Positions 47,020 to 58,376 of a stretch of DNA of 64,000 nucleotides are shown here, one piece after another. Location of the stretch: assembly GCF_905475395.1 (NCBI RefSeq), contig NC_058338.1, forward strand, positions 98,627,435-98,691,434, in the 5' to 3' direction. The DNA is from Chrysoperla carnea (Eukaryota; Arthropoda; Insecta; Neuroptera; Chrysopidae). How positions within the stretch are numbered: the stretch's first letter is position 1; each line of letters opens with the position of its first letter. The notes under the pieces are model-generated. The model was not told the origin of the DNA, searched no databases, and was given only the letters and a program-made list of their open reading frames with translations. The translations under genes and the position numbers were made by a program.

Positions 47020-47414
47020 GTGTACACGTATAAGATTCAGATTCCATACCACTGAGAAACTACTTTACAACTAGTATCAATTGCGTAAGATTCCTGTATT
47101 TATTTATTTAGAAATTTCATTATTATAACAAATTCAGAGTGTCCAGTAGATTAGAATATCGGATATTATAAGGGAATATAATTGACCGGGAATTATTTTA
47201 GAAATTAGAGGAATTCAAAAAAAATTTGGAAATTATGTGAAAAAAATGGTGTCGTTTAATAATGTTAAACATTAGTAAGGTATTAATTATAAAAAAATTA
47301 AAAAATCAGGGAATAGTATGATAAATTATACTAGAAAATCTTCTCCAATTTTAAATTTTATTTACACTTTCTAAACTCTAGTATTTATAACAATTTGTAA
47401 TTTATTTTTTATAG
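47020..47414 (+). repeat. Duplicated intron flank upstream of exon 3
   Basis: This interval shares phrases in order with 55960-56245 and 57500-57557 (ccactgagaaactactt, taatgttaaacattagt, aggtattaatt, aattatactagaaaatc, acactttctaaactctagta). The exon duplication therefore carried at least 400 bp of upstream intron. Confidence 0.75.
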
Positions 47415-48278
47415 TGGCGAAGACCCCATCAAACCTGAAATGCAACAGGAAACTTTTGCAACGGATTGTGAACTTATAAAAGAAGAAAGGTGTTTAATAG
47501 ACCCTAAACTACTTAAAATTGAAATTGTGGAAGAAACTTCTACATTGGAACCTAAACGAATCGGTGAACATGAAAGTATCTTGGAACAATTAAATCCAGA
47601 ATTAATATTTAAAAACGAAAAACTTGACAAAAAAAATATTCCAGGACAAAACTCTACTCAAAACAAACGTTATCCGTGTGATCTTTGTGGTAAAAGTTTT
47701 ACCCAACGGACCAATTATAATCAACACAAACGAGTTCATACTGGCGAGAAACCTTTTTCCTGTGATTTATGCGATAAAAAATTTAGTCAGAAGGCTAATT
47801 TAACACTACATAAACTTAAACATACAGGAGTAAAACTATTTTCCTGTAATTTTTGCGATAAAACATTTAATCGTAAAGATAATTTTGAACAACATGAACG
47901 TAGTCATACTGGGGAAAAACCAGTTTCATGTGATTTGTGTGATAAAACATTTGCTCATCGATCGGGTTTATATAAACATAAATTCTTTCACACTGGAGAA
48001 AAACCATTTTCCTGTAAATTTTGTAATAAAACATTTAATCGTAAATTTAATTTAAAATCACATGAACGACTACATACTGGTGAAAAACCATTTTCATGTG
48101 ATTTGTGTGATAAAGCGTTCAATCAGAAATCCGCATTAATTCAGCATAAGTATCGCCACGCGGAGGAAAAAATGTTTAGAGATGATGGTTGTGATGGAAA
48201 TTCTGAACAGCAAATACATTCAATAGTTATAAATCCAGAAATCGACAATTATGCTGTAAACGAACATGAATCAACAAG
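47415..48278 (+). CDS. Multi-block C2H2 zinc-finger gene, exon 3 (6 fingers)
   Basis: The acceptor 'ttttttatag' ends at 47414. The first T completes the AG left by exon 2 (AGT, Ser), and the frame continues GEDPIKPEMQQETF. The ORF's first ATG at 47440 is internal, not the likely start. About 75 acidic residues with IKPE, IKEE and LKIE motifs precede six C2H2 fingers (from YPCDLCGKSFTQRTNY to [16 protein letters not shown]). The tail 'DDGCDGNSEQQIHSIVI' ends in 'NEHEST'. The donor is CAACAAG|GTATTTTCC (GT at 48279), leaving AG. The length of 864 nt is a multiple of three and entry and exit phases match, so the exon can be skipped without a frameshift. It is a close paralogue of exon 4. Confidence 0.8.
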
Positions 48279-48939
48279 GTATTTTCCTTTTTAATATAAC
48301 AGTATCGAAGCCATACCACTTTTTAAAATCTAATGTATAATTTTTCTCAAAATATAGCACGACAAAAATAAATAAAAAATCTTGGATATCAAGAAAAAAA
48401 TCTTGCATCTTTGAAATTTTCCACAGTTAAACAAAGATAAAGAGTTGAAAATTTTCAGGTAACTTCAACTAATGATTTTTTGAAACATTCTAGAAGAACG
48501 AAAAAAAAATTCTAGAAAGTAGTTTCGAAATATTTTTAAATTTTTTTTGCTCGTTCAAAGTAAAAAACCCATCTTGTAAACCGTTGAAGATATATAGAAG
48601 CTGCGTAAAGATTAGTAGCGCCTTTTTTTATAAGTTCCTGTGTTTCTTATTTTATTATTACTACATCTATTACACTTTTATAGAAATTACAGTCAGTGTT
48701 TGAACCACGCAACGTGATGTTTTGAAAGTTTGCGTATTCACGGGTTTCTGTATAATGGGTGTCGGAAAGAAAGTGCGACAGCCGGCAATTCAATTTTAAT
48801 TTCTTAATTAAGTCAATATAAAAACGTTTTCTGTAAAATTTTCATAACTTAGTTAAAGTTTGCTTTTTGTCATTTTTAAACTTAAAATTCAACGAAATTA
48901 ATTCGATAATAATATTTTTTTCTTAATCTACGTCTAACA

Positions 48940-49560
48940 GAGATCCGTAAGGAATAAATATGCTAAAAGCTCAGAATCCAGGGATAGTCAATGAATCTTT
49001 ATAAAAACTGTTCGACTGCATTGTTTAAAGCTTACTTAAAGAAGTTAAAAACAAAAATTTTGTTCGATCGATGGAGGAGGGGGAACCCTTTCTTGGGGGT
49101 GGGGAACCGATAGAAGGATGAATTCTAAACAAAAAAAATTCATTAAAGTATATTTCGAAAAGCCAATACTTTCCGAGTTATTGGCGATTGAAATTCGGAG
49201 TATTTAACGCCAAATAACTGAAATATTTGAAGTTTTTGAAGAAAGTATACTTAATTCCAAAAAAACTGCCTCAGTTAAAACATTCTAAGCGTATTCATCA
49301 TATGTTATGTTATGATAGTAACACTTAGAATGTTTTAAAACGAGCACTTTTTTTTGACTTAGAGTATACATGGTACACTTTTTAAAGTACTATAAAAACT
49401 ATGAAATTAGAAAAAGTTTCAAGGCATTTGCATGAAAATTGACGGAGTTATAATGACAACAAAGCTTTTCGTACCTTTCTTTTTATGTTATATTCAGTAC
49501 AAAAACTGATGAATTAACCACGAGAACTAAAATTAATGCTTGCCGCTTTTCAATTTATTT
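48940..49560 (-). mobile_element. FB1-related element, opposite orientation
   Basis: The segment 49060-49530 resembles 93-540 reversed: 'ttaaagtatatttcgaaaag', 'gagttattggcgattgaaat', 'gcatgaaaattgacggagtt' and 'cagtacaaaaactgatgaat'. The first part (48945-49070) is instead an inverted match to 56610-56740 inside FB9. So this is a mosaic of related foldback sequences. Confidence 0.6.
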
Positions 49561-49603
49561 TAGGTACTGGCAACATGCTCAAAAAATTCAAAATTCAATA
49601 TTA

Positions 49604-50588
49604 CTGTAAGAAATGAAGCATTTGACCCAAGAATTCTCTCCTCATCAGTAGATTTTTATGAAAGCCGGTGGAAAATGTTTGTCTGAGTGTACTGAAATAT
49701 GTCATATAGGTGAGTGTTTGTGTTTTTTTGATTTACGCCCATGGTGCGGGTCAGAAGTTCCCTTCTCTCGGGCACCATATTATCTTTATTAAACATTTAA
49801 AAAAAACTATTGGACTTTATATTTTGGACAATTTTAAACATTTTTTAATACTATACATTTTTTATTTAACCTCACCGTTTTCAAGATATAAAACAATTTT
49901 AAACATTTTTTTGATACTATACATTTTTTACTTAACCTCAACGTTTTCAAGATATAAGCATTTAAAAAAATTGCGGATTTTTTCCGAAAATTCGTTGTTG
50001 ACGAAAATAAAGATTATTTCGTGGTTCGAGTCAAAAATTTAATTTGAAAGTTCTTAGATATTATAAATTAGACTATTTTAAGCATTTTTGTACTCTTGAC
50101 AATTTTCACCAAACCTCATCCTTTTTGATATATAAGCGTTTGAAAAAAAAATAACTTTTTTTTGCCAAAAATTCGTTATTGACGAAAATGAAGATTATTT
50201 TGTGGTTTTGGTTAAAAATTCGATTTGAAAACTATATAACATTTTATTTTGGACCATTCTAAATACTTTTTGACTCCTGGCATTTTTTGCTAAACCTCAC
50301 CGTTTTCGATATATAAGACTTCGAAAAAAAAAACGCATATTTCGGCCTCGATTGCAGCAATAAAATATAAAGTCCAATAGTTTTTTTAAATGTTTAATAT
50401 AGATAATATGGTGCCCGAGAGAAGGGAACTTCTGCCCCGCCCCATGGGCGTAAATAAAAAAAGCACAAGCACTCACCTATATGACATTTTTCAGTACACT
50501 CAGACAAACATTTTCCACCGGCTCCCATAAAAATCTACTAACGAGGAGAGAATTCCTCAGTTAGACGGTTTTTTTGGTTTCATTTCCT
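49604..50588. mobile_element. Foldback element FB5, copy 2
   Basis: It has the same palindromic layout as 42419-43452, with ends 'tgtaagaaatgaagcatttg' and 'gacggtttttttggtttcat'. A tandem duplication of about 60 bp (cattttttaatactatacat ... ttttcaagatataa) sits at 49839-49957 and creates an internally repeated but meaningless open frame. Confidence 0.85.
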
Positions 50589-51368
50589 CGATTATATGCA
50601 ATAGATTTCTTGATATTTTTTCACAATATATTATTAAAAGATGATAAAAAAAGATATCGTGATGAATTATGCTAATAGAATTATATAACAAAACTTAATT
50701 TTCCATATTAAATAAATTATCCATATTTATCCATTATTTTTAAACTATTTTAACCAATTTTATAATTTATATAGTGTATTTAGTAGAGACACCAGTCAGT
50801 ATAACACAAAAATTTTAATTTCCGCAACCATGGACGCTAGTATCGTCCATTCAGCTTCTCTATATTGAAAAAAATTAAAATAATATCAACCTCATTTCGA
50901 AGTTGACCGTTTCGTATTGAAATAAAATAAAAATACTTTCAAACAATTTTCTAATGATTGGAACAAATACAGCTAAATATTTATATTTACAGTAGAATGC
51001 GATCGAATTTAAAATCTGAAATTAATTAATACAAAATCACTAAAGTTAAATAAACAAAATCATTACTTATATAAAAGAGATTGATTTTAGTTTAAAGGCA
51101 TACATTTTATTGATGGAAAATAAAATTGTACTTAAATATATAGTAGATATATATATTCGTGTAAATAAAGCGAATAGATAATTAAAAGAAAATTTCTTTG
51201 CGTTTGCTTTAAATATAGGATTTGGTTACTACGAACGCATACCTGTCATGTCTAGTATATATGTGATTGTGTCAACTACATGAAGATTGTTGTTACTAAC
51301 TTACAGAGAGTTTGAAATAAATTTATTGATCATTTTTATAATATAAAGGATTTATTAAAAAAAAAATT

Positions 51369-51697
51369 AACAACTTTTGTTTGAAATATTTATTCGTAAA
51401 CATCACTGTTTATCCGTAACGGCATCTTAAAAATATTTATTACTATCAAAAATTTCGAAATTTTCAAAATTAGTTTTTCTAGAATTTTGTTTTTTTTTTT
51501 TTTTTTAGAATGTTTTACAAGACCACTAGTTGAAGTTACCTGAAAAATTTCAACTCTCTATCTTTTATAGTTTTGGAGAAAATTGACACCAAAGGTTTTT
51601 CCTAAGTTGCGCCCTCACGGTAAAACAATGATGTTTACGAAAGAATGATTCAAGTAAAAGTTGTTTGTTCTATCTTTAACGGTTTACATGATGGATC
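51369..51697. repeat. Dispersed repeat family A, copy 7 (two inverted fragments)
   Basis: The first piece (51369-51424, + orientation) reads 'aacaacttttgtttgaaata' and 'catcactgtttatccgtaac'. The second (about 51500-51697, reverse) reads 'agaccactagttgaag', 'cttttatagttttggagaaa', 'gcgccctcacggtaaaac' and 'ctttaacggtttacatgatg'. Together they make a partial palindrome. Confidence 0.7.
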
Positions 51698-52092
51698 TTT
51701 TTTCATTTGATTGAATTAGCAAAACATTCCATTTTAAAATTGACATATCACGGTCAATTTTAAAGCTAGAATATCGAAGCAAAAAATTTCACAATTCAAT
51801 CAGCTAGAACTTTTGTTTGAACTTTTTTTTTATTTGATGCTTAGTTTTTTTGTAATTTGTAAAAAACTGATTAAAACTCCCAACAACCCCGCAAAAAGGG
51901 GATTAAGCACCCACCTGAGTGGTTGAATTTTTTATACAAAGTGTTTACAACCTAATAAATACAATTTCAAAGATGCAACATTTTTTTACTTTTAGATATT
52001 TAGCTTCATCGTACTAATATGTAATTATAATTTAAAAATAATAATAGCAGCGAACTCCGGCGTTACTCGAATCAAAATACAATAATTTCCAG

Positions 52093-52215
52093 TGTTTGAA
52101 TATATAATGGAATTTCTTAGAACATTCGTGAAATTTCGAGAAGAATTTACAAAATTCTGGATTAACCATTTTCATAGTTCCTTTTAAAAATTGTAAAATA
52201 TCCTAGAATATTCTG
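52093..52215 (+). repeat. Direct repeat, partner at 53895-54035
   Basis: Shared phrases are 'atataatggaatttcttaga', 'ttttcatagttccttttaaa' and 'attgtaaaatatcc'. The pair flanks FB7, one copy on each side. It could be an old tandem repeat that FB7 entered. Confidence 0.7.
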
Positions 52216-52340
52216 GAAATTATTTTTAATCGATTTTAAATATTTAAATAAATTTTAGATATTTTTAAATTATTTCAGAAAAGTATATCTAAAAATGATC
52301 TAAAACATTTTAGATCTACTGATCCGCCTAATTTAAAACC

Positions 52341-53558
52341 CTACTAACGCGCAGTCTCAAAAGTGCTAGGGTTGCGTTAATTAACGCTATGTATACATAA
52401 AAAAACAATTTTAGGCCAATATCTCGGGGACCATCAACTTTATGAAAAATAGTTTCAAACAAAAATTTTCGGAATTTTTTTCCTTAAAAAAAAATTGGTA
52501 TCAAAAATTTTGAATCGTCAGCCATTTTCCCAAAAATCGAGAAAAACCAAATATATATTTATATGCTAATTAACAGTATCTTGAAACTAATTGATTTTAT
52601 AAAAAAAAATTTCAAACAAAAGTTGTTGGTAAATTGTTTTCCTAAAAAAAAGGTAGAGTAAACAATTTCGATATCTTTAGCCGTTTTCAAATCGATCAAT
52701 TATCTATAAATATATAGGAGACTTTCTATAGATATAGATAGTCACTCATCACGATATCCCTGGAACTATAAGACCTAGAGACTTGAAATTTGGCAGGAAT
52801 ATTCCTTTTGCCAAGTAGAGGTCAGCTAAGAACGGATTTTACGAAATTCCACCCACAAGGGGGGTTGCGGGGGTGTTCATGAATAAAAAATTCATATTTT
52901 TCAATTATGGCTTTTAATAGTTCAAAACTTGGTCAGAATGTTTTAAATTACATTTAGAAATTTTTTTAACCTTCGGAGGGTAGAAAGGTGTAGCGAGAAA
53001 GTGGGAAGGAAATATCGAATATTTACAAATATACCTAAGTGGGGTATCAAATAAAAGAGCATGACGTGTACATTACAAAACTGTTATCCAACGCAAGGAA
53101 ATGTGGATGGAGGGGTGCAAGTGGGGATGTTGCCCAGCAAAGCGGGTAGTTCCCAGCTAGTATTATATATTTTCCGTTAATTATTCAATCATTAATAGAA
53201 ATATATATAAAGTTAATCGTTTTGAAAACGGCTGAAGATATCGAAATTGTTCATTCTACATTTTTTTAAGGAAAAAAATTTTCCCAAAAACTTTTGTTTG
53301 AAAAATATTTTTATAAAATCAAATTAGTTTCAAGATATTGTTAATTAACATATAAATATTTATATTTGGTCGTTTTTTCCGATTTCCGGAAAATTTTTGA
53401 TTCAACATTTTTTTAGGGAAAAAAATTTCCGACAATTTTTGTATGATACTATTTTTCATAAAGTTGATGGTTTCCGAGATATTGGCAAAAAATTTTTTTT
53501 ATGTATACATAGCGTTAATTAACGCAACCCTAGCACTTCTGAGGTTGCGCGTTAGAAG
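52341..53558. mobile_element. Foldback element FB7, arms about 380 bp, interrupted
   Basis: The left arm (ctactaacgcgcagtctcaa, aagtgctagggttgcgttaa, ttaacgctatgtatacata) is the inverse of the right arm (tatgtatacatagcgttaat, taacgcaaccctagcacttc, tgcgcgttagaag). Pairing continues inward (gatatctttagccgttttca / tgaaaacggctgaagatatc). A Helitron-like element occupies the centre (52725-53161). Without it the palindrome would have only a tiny loop. Confidence 0.85.
52725..53161 (+). mobile_element. Helitron-like element nested in FB7
   Basis: It begins TCTATAGATATAGATAGTC, carries 'ctagagacttgaaatttggc' and ends 'gttgcccagcaaagcgggta', then gttcccagctagt, a CTAGT terminus. It lies exactly at the symmetry centre of FB7. 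No coding capacity. Confidence 0.6.
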
Positions 53559-53894
53559 GATCTTAAACTAGATGCCAAAACCTTCCTTTTTTTAGTTTTT
53601 TTTTTTTTTTTTTTTTGCTTTTGAATAAATTCATAAAAATTGCTTATTTTCAGTTACTTTGAACGGTCCACTTCAATCATTTGAAAATATTTTCGAACAT
53701 TTAAATATATTTTATAATTTTATAAAATGTTTAAGAAATTTTGAAACCAAATAGAACGTTTTAACGTGTCTAAACTTATTTCAAATCATATTGAAAATTC
53801 TAACATATTTTAGAGCTTTCTCGATCAATGTAGAAATATTTAGAATATTCTAGATCGATAATAGTTATTTTTCATTAATAATTTTCAGTATTTC

Positions 53895-54035
53895 ACTGTG
53901 ATATAATGGAATTTCTTAGATCATTCATAGAATTTTGAGATCAATGTAGAAAATTCTGCATCGTCTACAATCAGCCTTTTTCATAGTTCCTTTTAAACAT
54001 TGTAAAATATCCGAATATACTCTAATACATTCCGG
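53895..54035 (+). repeat. Direct repeat, partner at 52093-52215
   Basis: Second copy of the repeat flanking FB7, including 'tgatataatggaatttctta' and 'ttttcatagttccttttaaa'. Confidence 0.7.
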
Positions 54036-54307
54036 GATAATTTTGAATATTCTTGAAAGTCTGGAATGATATTGATCTAACGTAATTGATGCCATTCAAC
54101 ACACTCCTGAACTTATATGAGTCGAATAATGTGTTAGAAAAGGATAGAAGTATCTCATTACACTTTTTTACCACCCACTTTCACGTACAACAACCAAACT
54201 TCTTTACTTGCAAGTAGGACCTTCTAACACTGGAACCACAAATGGATGATCATGGACAAAAGGTTGGACACACCCACTATCATATCTAATATAATATGTA
54301 TAATATA

Positions 54308-55123
54308 CAGTGTGATCATTTCAAAAGTATTCACCCTTAATAACTCTTGACTTGATATGATCATTGTTTTGAGTGAGAACACGTCGATTTAGATATCAAC
54401 AGGGAAGTTCAAAAATGTTACTCCGAAAATTTAAGGTTTTTCATTTCTTCACCCCCACTCACGTCAGCTTGGAAATTTCAAATGGCATCCCCACTTTGTG
54501 ATACCTCGTTTGAAAGAGCATACAACCATGATAAAAAAAATGAAATCGATCGATTGGTTCTTAAGATAGACTATACAGGAAATGGAAGGTATAAATTCAA
54601 TATTCTGGGTAGTCTATTTTAAGAAACCAATCGATATATTCCATTTTTTTTAATAATGGTTGAAGAGAGAATTGCATGCCCTTTCAAACGAGGTATCTCA
54701 ACATAGGGGGTGCCATTTGAAATTCCAAAGTTGGGGTGAGTGGGAGTGAAGGAATGAAGCCCTAAAATTTTCTGGGTACCATTTTTGAACTTCCTCGTCG
54801 ATATCTAAATCGACGTGTTTTGATTCAAAACTATAATCACATCACAGGTCAAGATTTATTTAGAATTGATATCTTCCATCTTCTGTGTAGTCTATCTTGA
54901 GAACCAATCGATCGATTTCATTTTTTTATCATGGTGAATAGAAAATTTTACGCCCTTTCAAATGATGTATTACAAATGGAGCGAAGGGGTGAAACTTAAA
55001 ATTTTCTAGGTACCATTTTTGAACTTTCCCCTCGATATCGAAATCGACATGTTTTCATTCAAAACAATAATCACATCAGATCGAGAGTTATTAAGGGTGG
55101 AGACTTTTGAAATGATCATTCTG
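54308..55123. mobile_element. Three-arm palindromic element FB8, TA-flanked
   Basis: The ends cagtgtgatcatttcaaaag and its inverse cttttgaaatgatcattctg are followed by TA. Arm 1 (54308 to about 54565) pairs with arm 2 (about 54600-54857). Arm 3 (about 54858-55123) is a direct repeat of arm 2. Each arm has 'aaatcgacgtgtt' or 'aacacgtcgattt', and 'cgatcgattggttctt' or its inverse. The odd number of arms suggests tandem gain of one arm. No transposase. Confidence 0.8.
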
Positions 55124-55959
55124 TATAATATACTCATAAAACTTTATGATATGATTTATGTAACAAAATGCAAATTTGACTGACACTACATGCAAAGAGA
55201 AGTCCCGTTCGAGAGTATTTTTTAACATCGAATTTTCTTCCGCTCGCGCTATGCAAGATTTTTGTTTTTTAATTGTAAATGATGCCAAATTATTTAAAAT
55301 AAATTATTGGAAAATGGTAAAATTAAGAATCTTAGAATTTTGAAATCAAATATATTAGAAATATAAATCGTGACTGACACTACCATCACTTTGGATTGTA
55401 AAAGAATTGTATTTTGAGTTGTATTTTATAAGAAACCTTAAAAATTAATATTACAGGACACAAGATAGGAACTTTAAACCATTTTAAAGATATAATGTAA
55501 TAAAATGTTATTTTTGAGTACAATTAATAAGAAATTATATTTAAAATAATTGGAATTTTAACGTTCTTGTAAACATAAATATTGAAATTATAATGAAAAC
55601 TTAAAATTTACGAAGCAAAATATTATTTAGGTACTTAATGATATTGTACCATACTAAAGTGTGTAGTGTTGGCACCATACTAAAGTATTTTTAGTATCAA
55701 AAACAGTAATTTTTTTTTTTTAAATCATGTACACTTTTTCATGTAATTACCCAGAGGTGAACTTTGCCAATTTCGCATACACAAATTCATTTCCAGTAAA
55801 ATTGAATAAAGACAATCATAAAACCCCGTTTATTTTTGCATAATTTGAATTATATCTTTTAAATGGTACGGTAAAAAAGTCTTAATTTTTATCGTCCTAA
55901 CGTATTGTCCACTATGACTCTCGGTATTGCCATACTACCTTAGCATTTTTTTTTTGGCT

Positions 55960-56245
55960 TAAAATCCAGTCCAGATGTTCAGATTCCAAACCACTGGAAA
56001 ATTATTTTGCTGCTAGTGTCAATTGTGTGCGATTATTGTAGTTATTTGTTTAGAAATTTCATTAGAATTTATTTATTAAGAAATATAAAAAAAATTTGAA
56101 TATTATCCAAATTTTTTATGTAAACAAATTCTACCTTCTAATAATGTTAAACATTAGTGAGGTATTAATTTATATGAATTTCTAAATAAAAATCAGGGGT
56201 AGTATCATAAATTATACTAGAAAATCGAGAATCATCAAAGAATTT
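55960..56245 (+). repeat. Duplicated intron flank upstream of exon 4
   Basis: This is a copy of 47020-47330, including 'taatgttaaacattagtgag' and 'aattatactagaaaatcgag'. It is separated from exon 4 by element FB9 and resumes at about 57500 (acactttctaaactctagta). Confidence 0.75.
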
Positions 56246-56302
56246 TGAAATTTGAGTCTTCCAGCCCTACTCCAATCAAATTCATGATTTATTTATTAAG
56301 CA

Positions 56303-57421
56303 TTGGCGAGCTGAACTTCAAAAATTTGGAATGCTACCTTTGAGGAAACGTACCGTCATCTTGAATTCAAGGGTGCGTCCAGTTGTATCGCCGTATCTCT
56401 TTCTCTAGCAGTTTAACGAAAAAGTAAATTAACAGTTATTATAAATTAAATTTTCTACAAAAAGGTCATACAACATTTTCGATATATCGTGTATTTAAAT
56501 ATGCTTAAATAACTTTTTTTGCTTAGAATTTATCCTTTTATGGATTCCCGTTGTAATTTTTAGCATAAACTTTTCCAACCTCAAAAGGTGTCTCTCACCC
56601 CCTGGGCAAGATCGCACAAATTTTTGTTTTTAAATCTTTAAGTAAGCTTTAAACAATGTAGTCGAACAGTTTTTATAAAGATTTGTTGACTATCCCTGGA
56701 TTCCGAGCTTTTAACATATTTATACCTTACGGATCTCCATATTACTATAAATTTAAAGTTATACACACCATTTGTTTAAATATTATGTCTATAGGACGTA
56801 TAATTCTGTTATTGGAGAGTGTTTCAAGTGAAATTGATTTATCAATATAGATAAAAGAAGCGAAGAAGTTATGTTAGTTAGTACATTTTCTTCTTGGTCG
56901 AGGAAATGCTGTTTTTGATAAGTTAAAAAATTTGAATAAGAAACGAAGCCAAGAATTCTAATCGCTCAAGTGAAAGAGCTTTTTTTCCGTCTTCGGGCTA
57001 AGTAGGAAATGTACCAACTAACATAACTTCTTTGCTTCTTTTATCTATATTGATATATCAATTTCACTAAAGTTTGAAACACTCTCCAATAACAGAATTA
57101 TATACGTCCTATAGGCATAATATTTAAACAACCGGTTAGTAAAAAAGTATCATTTGAATATTATGAAAAATATTATGCCAAATTCTTAGAAAAAAGTAGT
57201 GGTAAGAGTTAGGAAAACATTCCAATTTTCTAGGCGAAATTATGCGATAACCTTTTTTATAGAAAATTTAATTTACAATCACTTTTACCGCTTTACTTTT
57301 TTTTCGTTAAAACTGCTAAGGAACGAGAAGCGGCGGAAAAACCGGACGCACTTTCAAATTTAAGATGGCGGTACGTTTATCTAAAGGTAGAATCAAAAAA
57401 TTTTGAAGTTAAGCTCGCCAT
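56303..57421. mobile_element. Foldback element FB9, about 1.1 kb
   Basis: Outer inverted ends are ttggcgagctgaacttcaaa and the inverse of ttttgaagttaagctcgcca. Further pairs are 'gctacctttgaggaaacgta' / 'gtacgtttatctaaaggtag', and inner blocks 'ctgttattggagagtgtttc' / 'gaaacactctccaataacag' and 'aagttatgttagttagtac' / 'gtaccaactaacataactt'. It split the duplicated intron flank, since that flank is continuous at 47020-47414. Part (56610-56740) matches 48945-49070 inverted. Confidence 0.8.
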
Positions 57422-57557
57422 ACAATTCTCCAAATATCTTTCGGATTCAAATTATTTTTTTCTATCGCCCATAAGGAAAAGTTAATTTTATTGAGTAAAT
57501 ATGTTTACACTTTCTAAACTCTAGTATTTATAAAAATTTGTAATTTAATATTTATAG

Positions 57558-58376
57558 TGGCGAAGACCCCATTAAACCTGAAATGCAAGAAGAAAACGTT
57601 AAAACGAATGAAGTTTTAATACTGAATCAGATGCAACAGAAAACTATTGGAACGGATTATGAAGTACCGGAAGACGAAAAGGGCTTAATAGATCCTAAAC
57701 TAATTAAAATTGAAATTCTCGAAGAAAGTTCTACCTTGCAACGCGAACGAATTGGTGAACATGAAAATATCCTGGAAAAACAATTAACACCAGAATTATT
57801 ATTTAAAAACAAAAATCTTAATGAAAATGTTTTAAAACAAAATTCTGTTAAACCTGGTTTTTCATGCGATTTTTGTGATAAAAAATTTATTTATAACTTC
57901 GCTTTAGTTCGGCATAACCGTGTGCACACTGGAGAAAAACCTTTTTCATGTGATTTATGCGATAAAAAATTTAGGCAGAAGGCCAATTTAATTCAGCATA
58001 AACTTGTTCATAACAAGAAAGATACTCATACTCGAAAAAAACCAGTTTCATGTAATTTGTGTGAAAAAACTTTTGCTCATAGATCGGGTTTATATAAACA
58101 TAAAATTTTGCACACCGGAGAAAAACCATTTTCCTGTAATTTTTGTAATAAAACATTTAATCGTAAAGATAGTTTAATTTCACATGAACGTGTGCATACT
58201 GGCGAAAAACTATTTTCATGTGATTTGTGTGGCAAAGGTTTTAATCAAAAACCCAGTTTTACCAAGCATAAACGTCTTCACAGTGATGACAAGACTTTTA
58301 TAAATGATGGTTGTGATAAAAATCCTGAACAACAAATACATTCAATAGTTATAAACAATGAACATGAATCAACAAG
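57558..58376 (+). CDS. Multi-block C2H2 zinc-finger gene, exon 4 (5 fingers)
   Basis: The acceptor 'taatatttatag' ends at 57557. The first T completes the Ser codon left by exon 3, then GEDPIKPEMQEENVK follows. The length of 819 nt is a multiple of three and the phase is symmetric like exon 3. An acidic head of about 95 residues with IKPE and IKIE precedes five C2H2 fingers. Compared with exon 3, the finger equivalent to its third is missing: an altered linker 'HNKKDTHTRKKP' joins the flanking fingers. The tail 'DGCDKNPEQQIHSIVI' again ends in 'NEHEST'. The donor is CAACAAG|GTATTTTCC (GT at 58377), leaving AG. Read-through would end at 58428. A nuclear DNA-binding role is inferred from the family. 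Confidence 0.8.

Larger units (their letters stand above)
41555..47414 (+). other. Intron 2 of the zinc-finger gene
   Basis: It starts GTAATT and ends 'ttattttttatag'. Its first 40 bp (tttccttttttaatttgtcc, caaaatgtttaaag) match the sequence after exon 4, showing that exon 2 and exon 4 ends derive from one ancestor. It contains foldback elements at 42419, 43498 and 44255. The stretches 41600-42418, 43788-44254 and 45601-47019 show no gene. Confidence 0.6.
48279..57557 (+). other. Intron 3 of the zinc-finger gene (9.3 kb)
   Basis: It runs from GTATTTTCC to 'taatatttatag'. It is packed with repeats: an FB1-like copy, FB5 copy 2, FB7 with a nested Helitron-like element, FB8, FB9 and family A fragments. 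The intervals 50589-51368, 51700-52092 and 55124-55960 show no coding segment. Confidence 0.6.

Noticed and set aside
49710..50042. 110-codon frame with an internal repeat (LILYIFYLTS, twice)
   Set aside because: It lies inside FB5 copy 2; the peptide repeat comes from a 60-bp tandem duplication in noncoding palindrome DNA.
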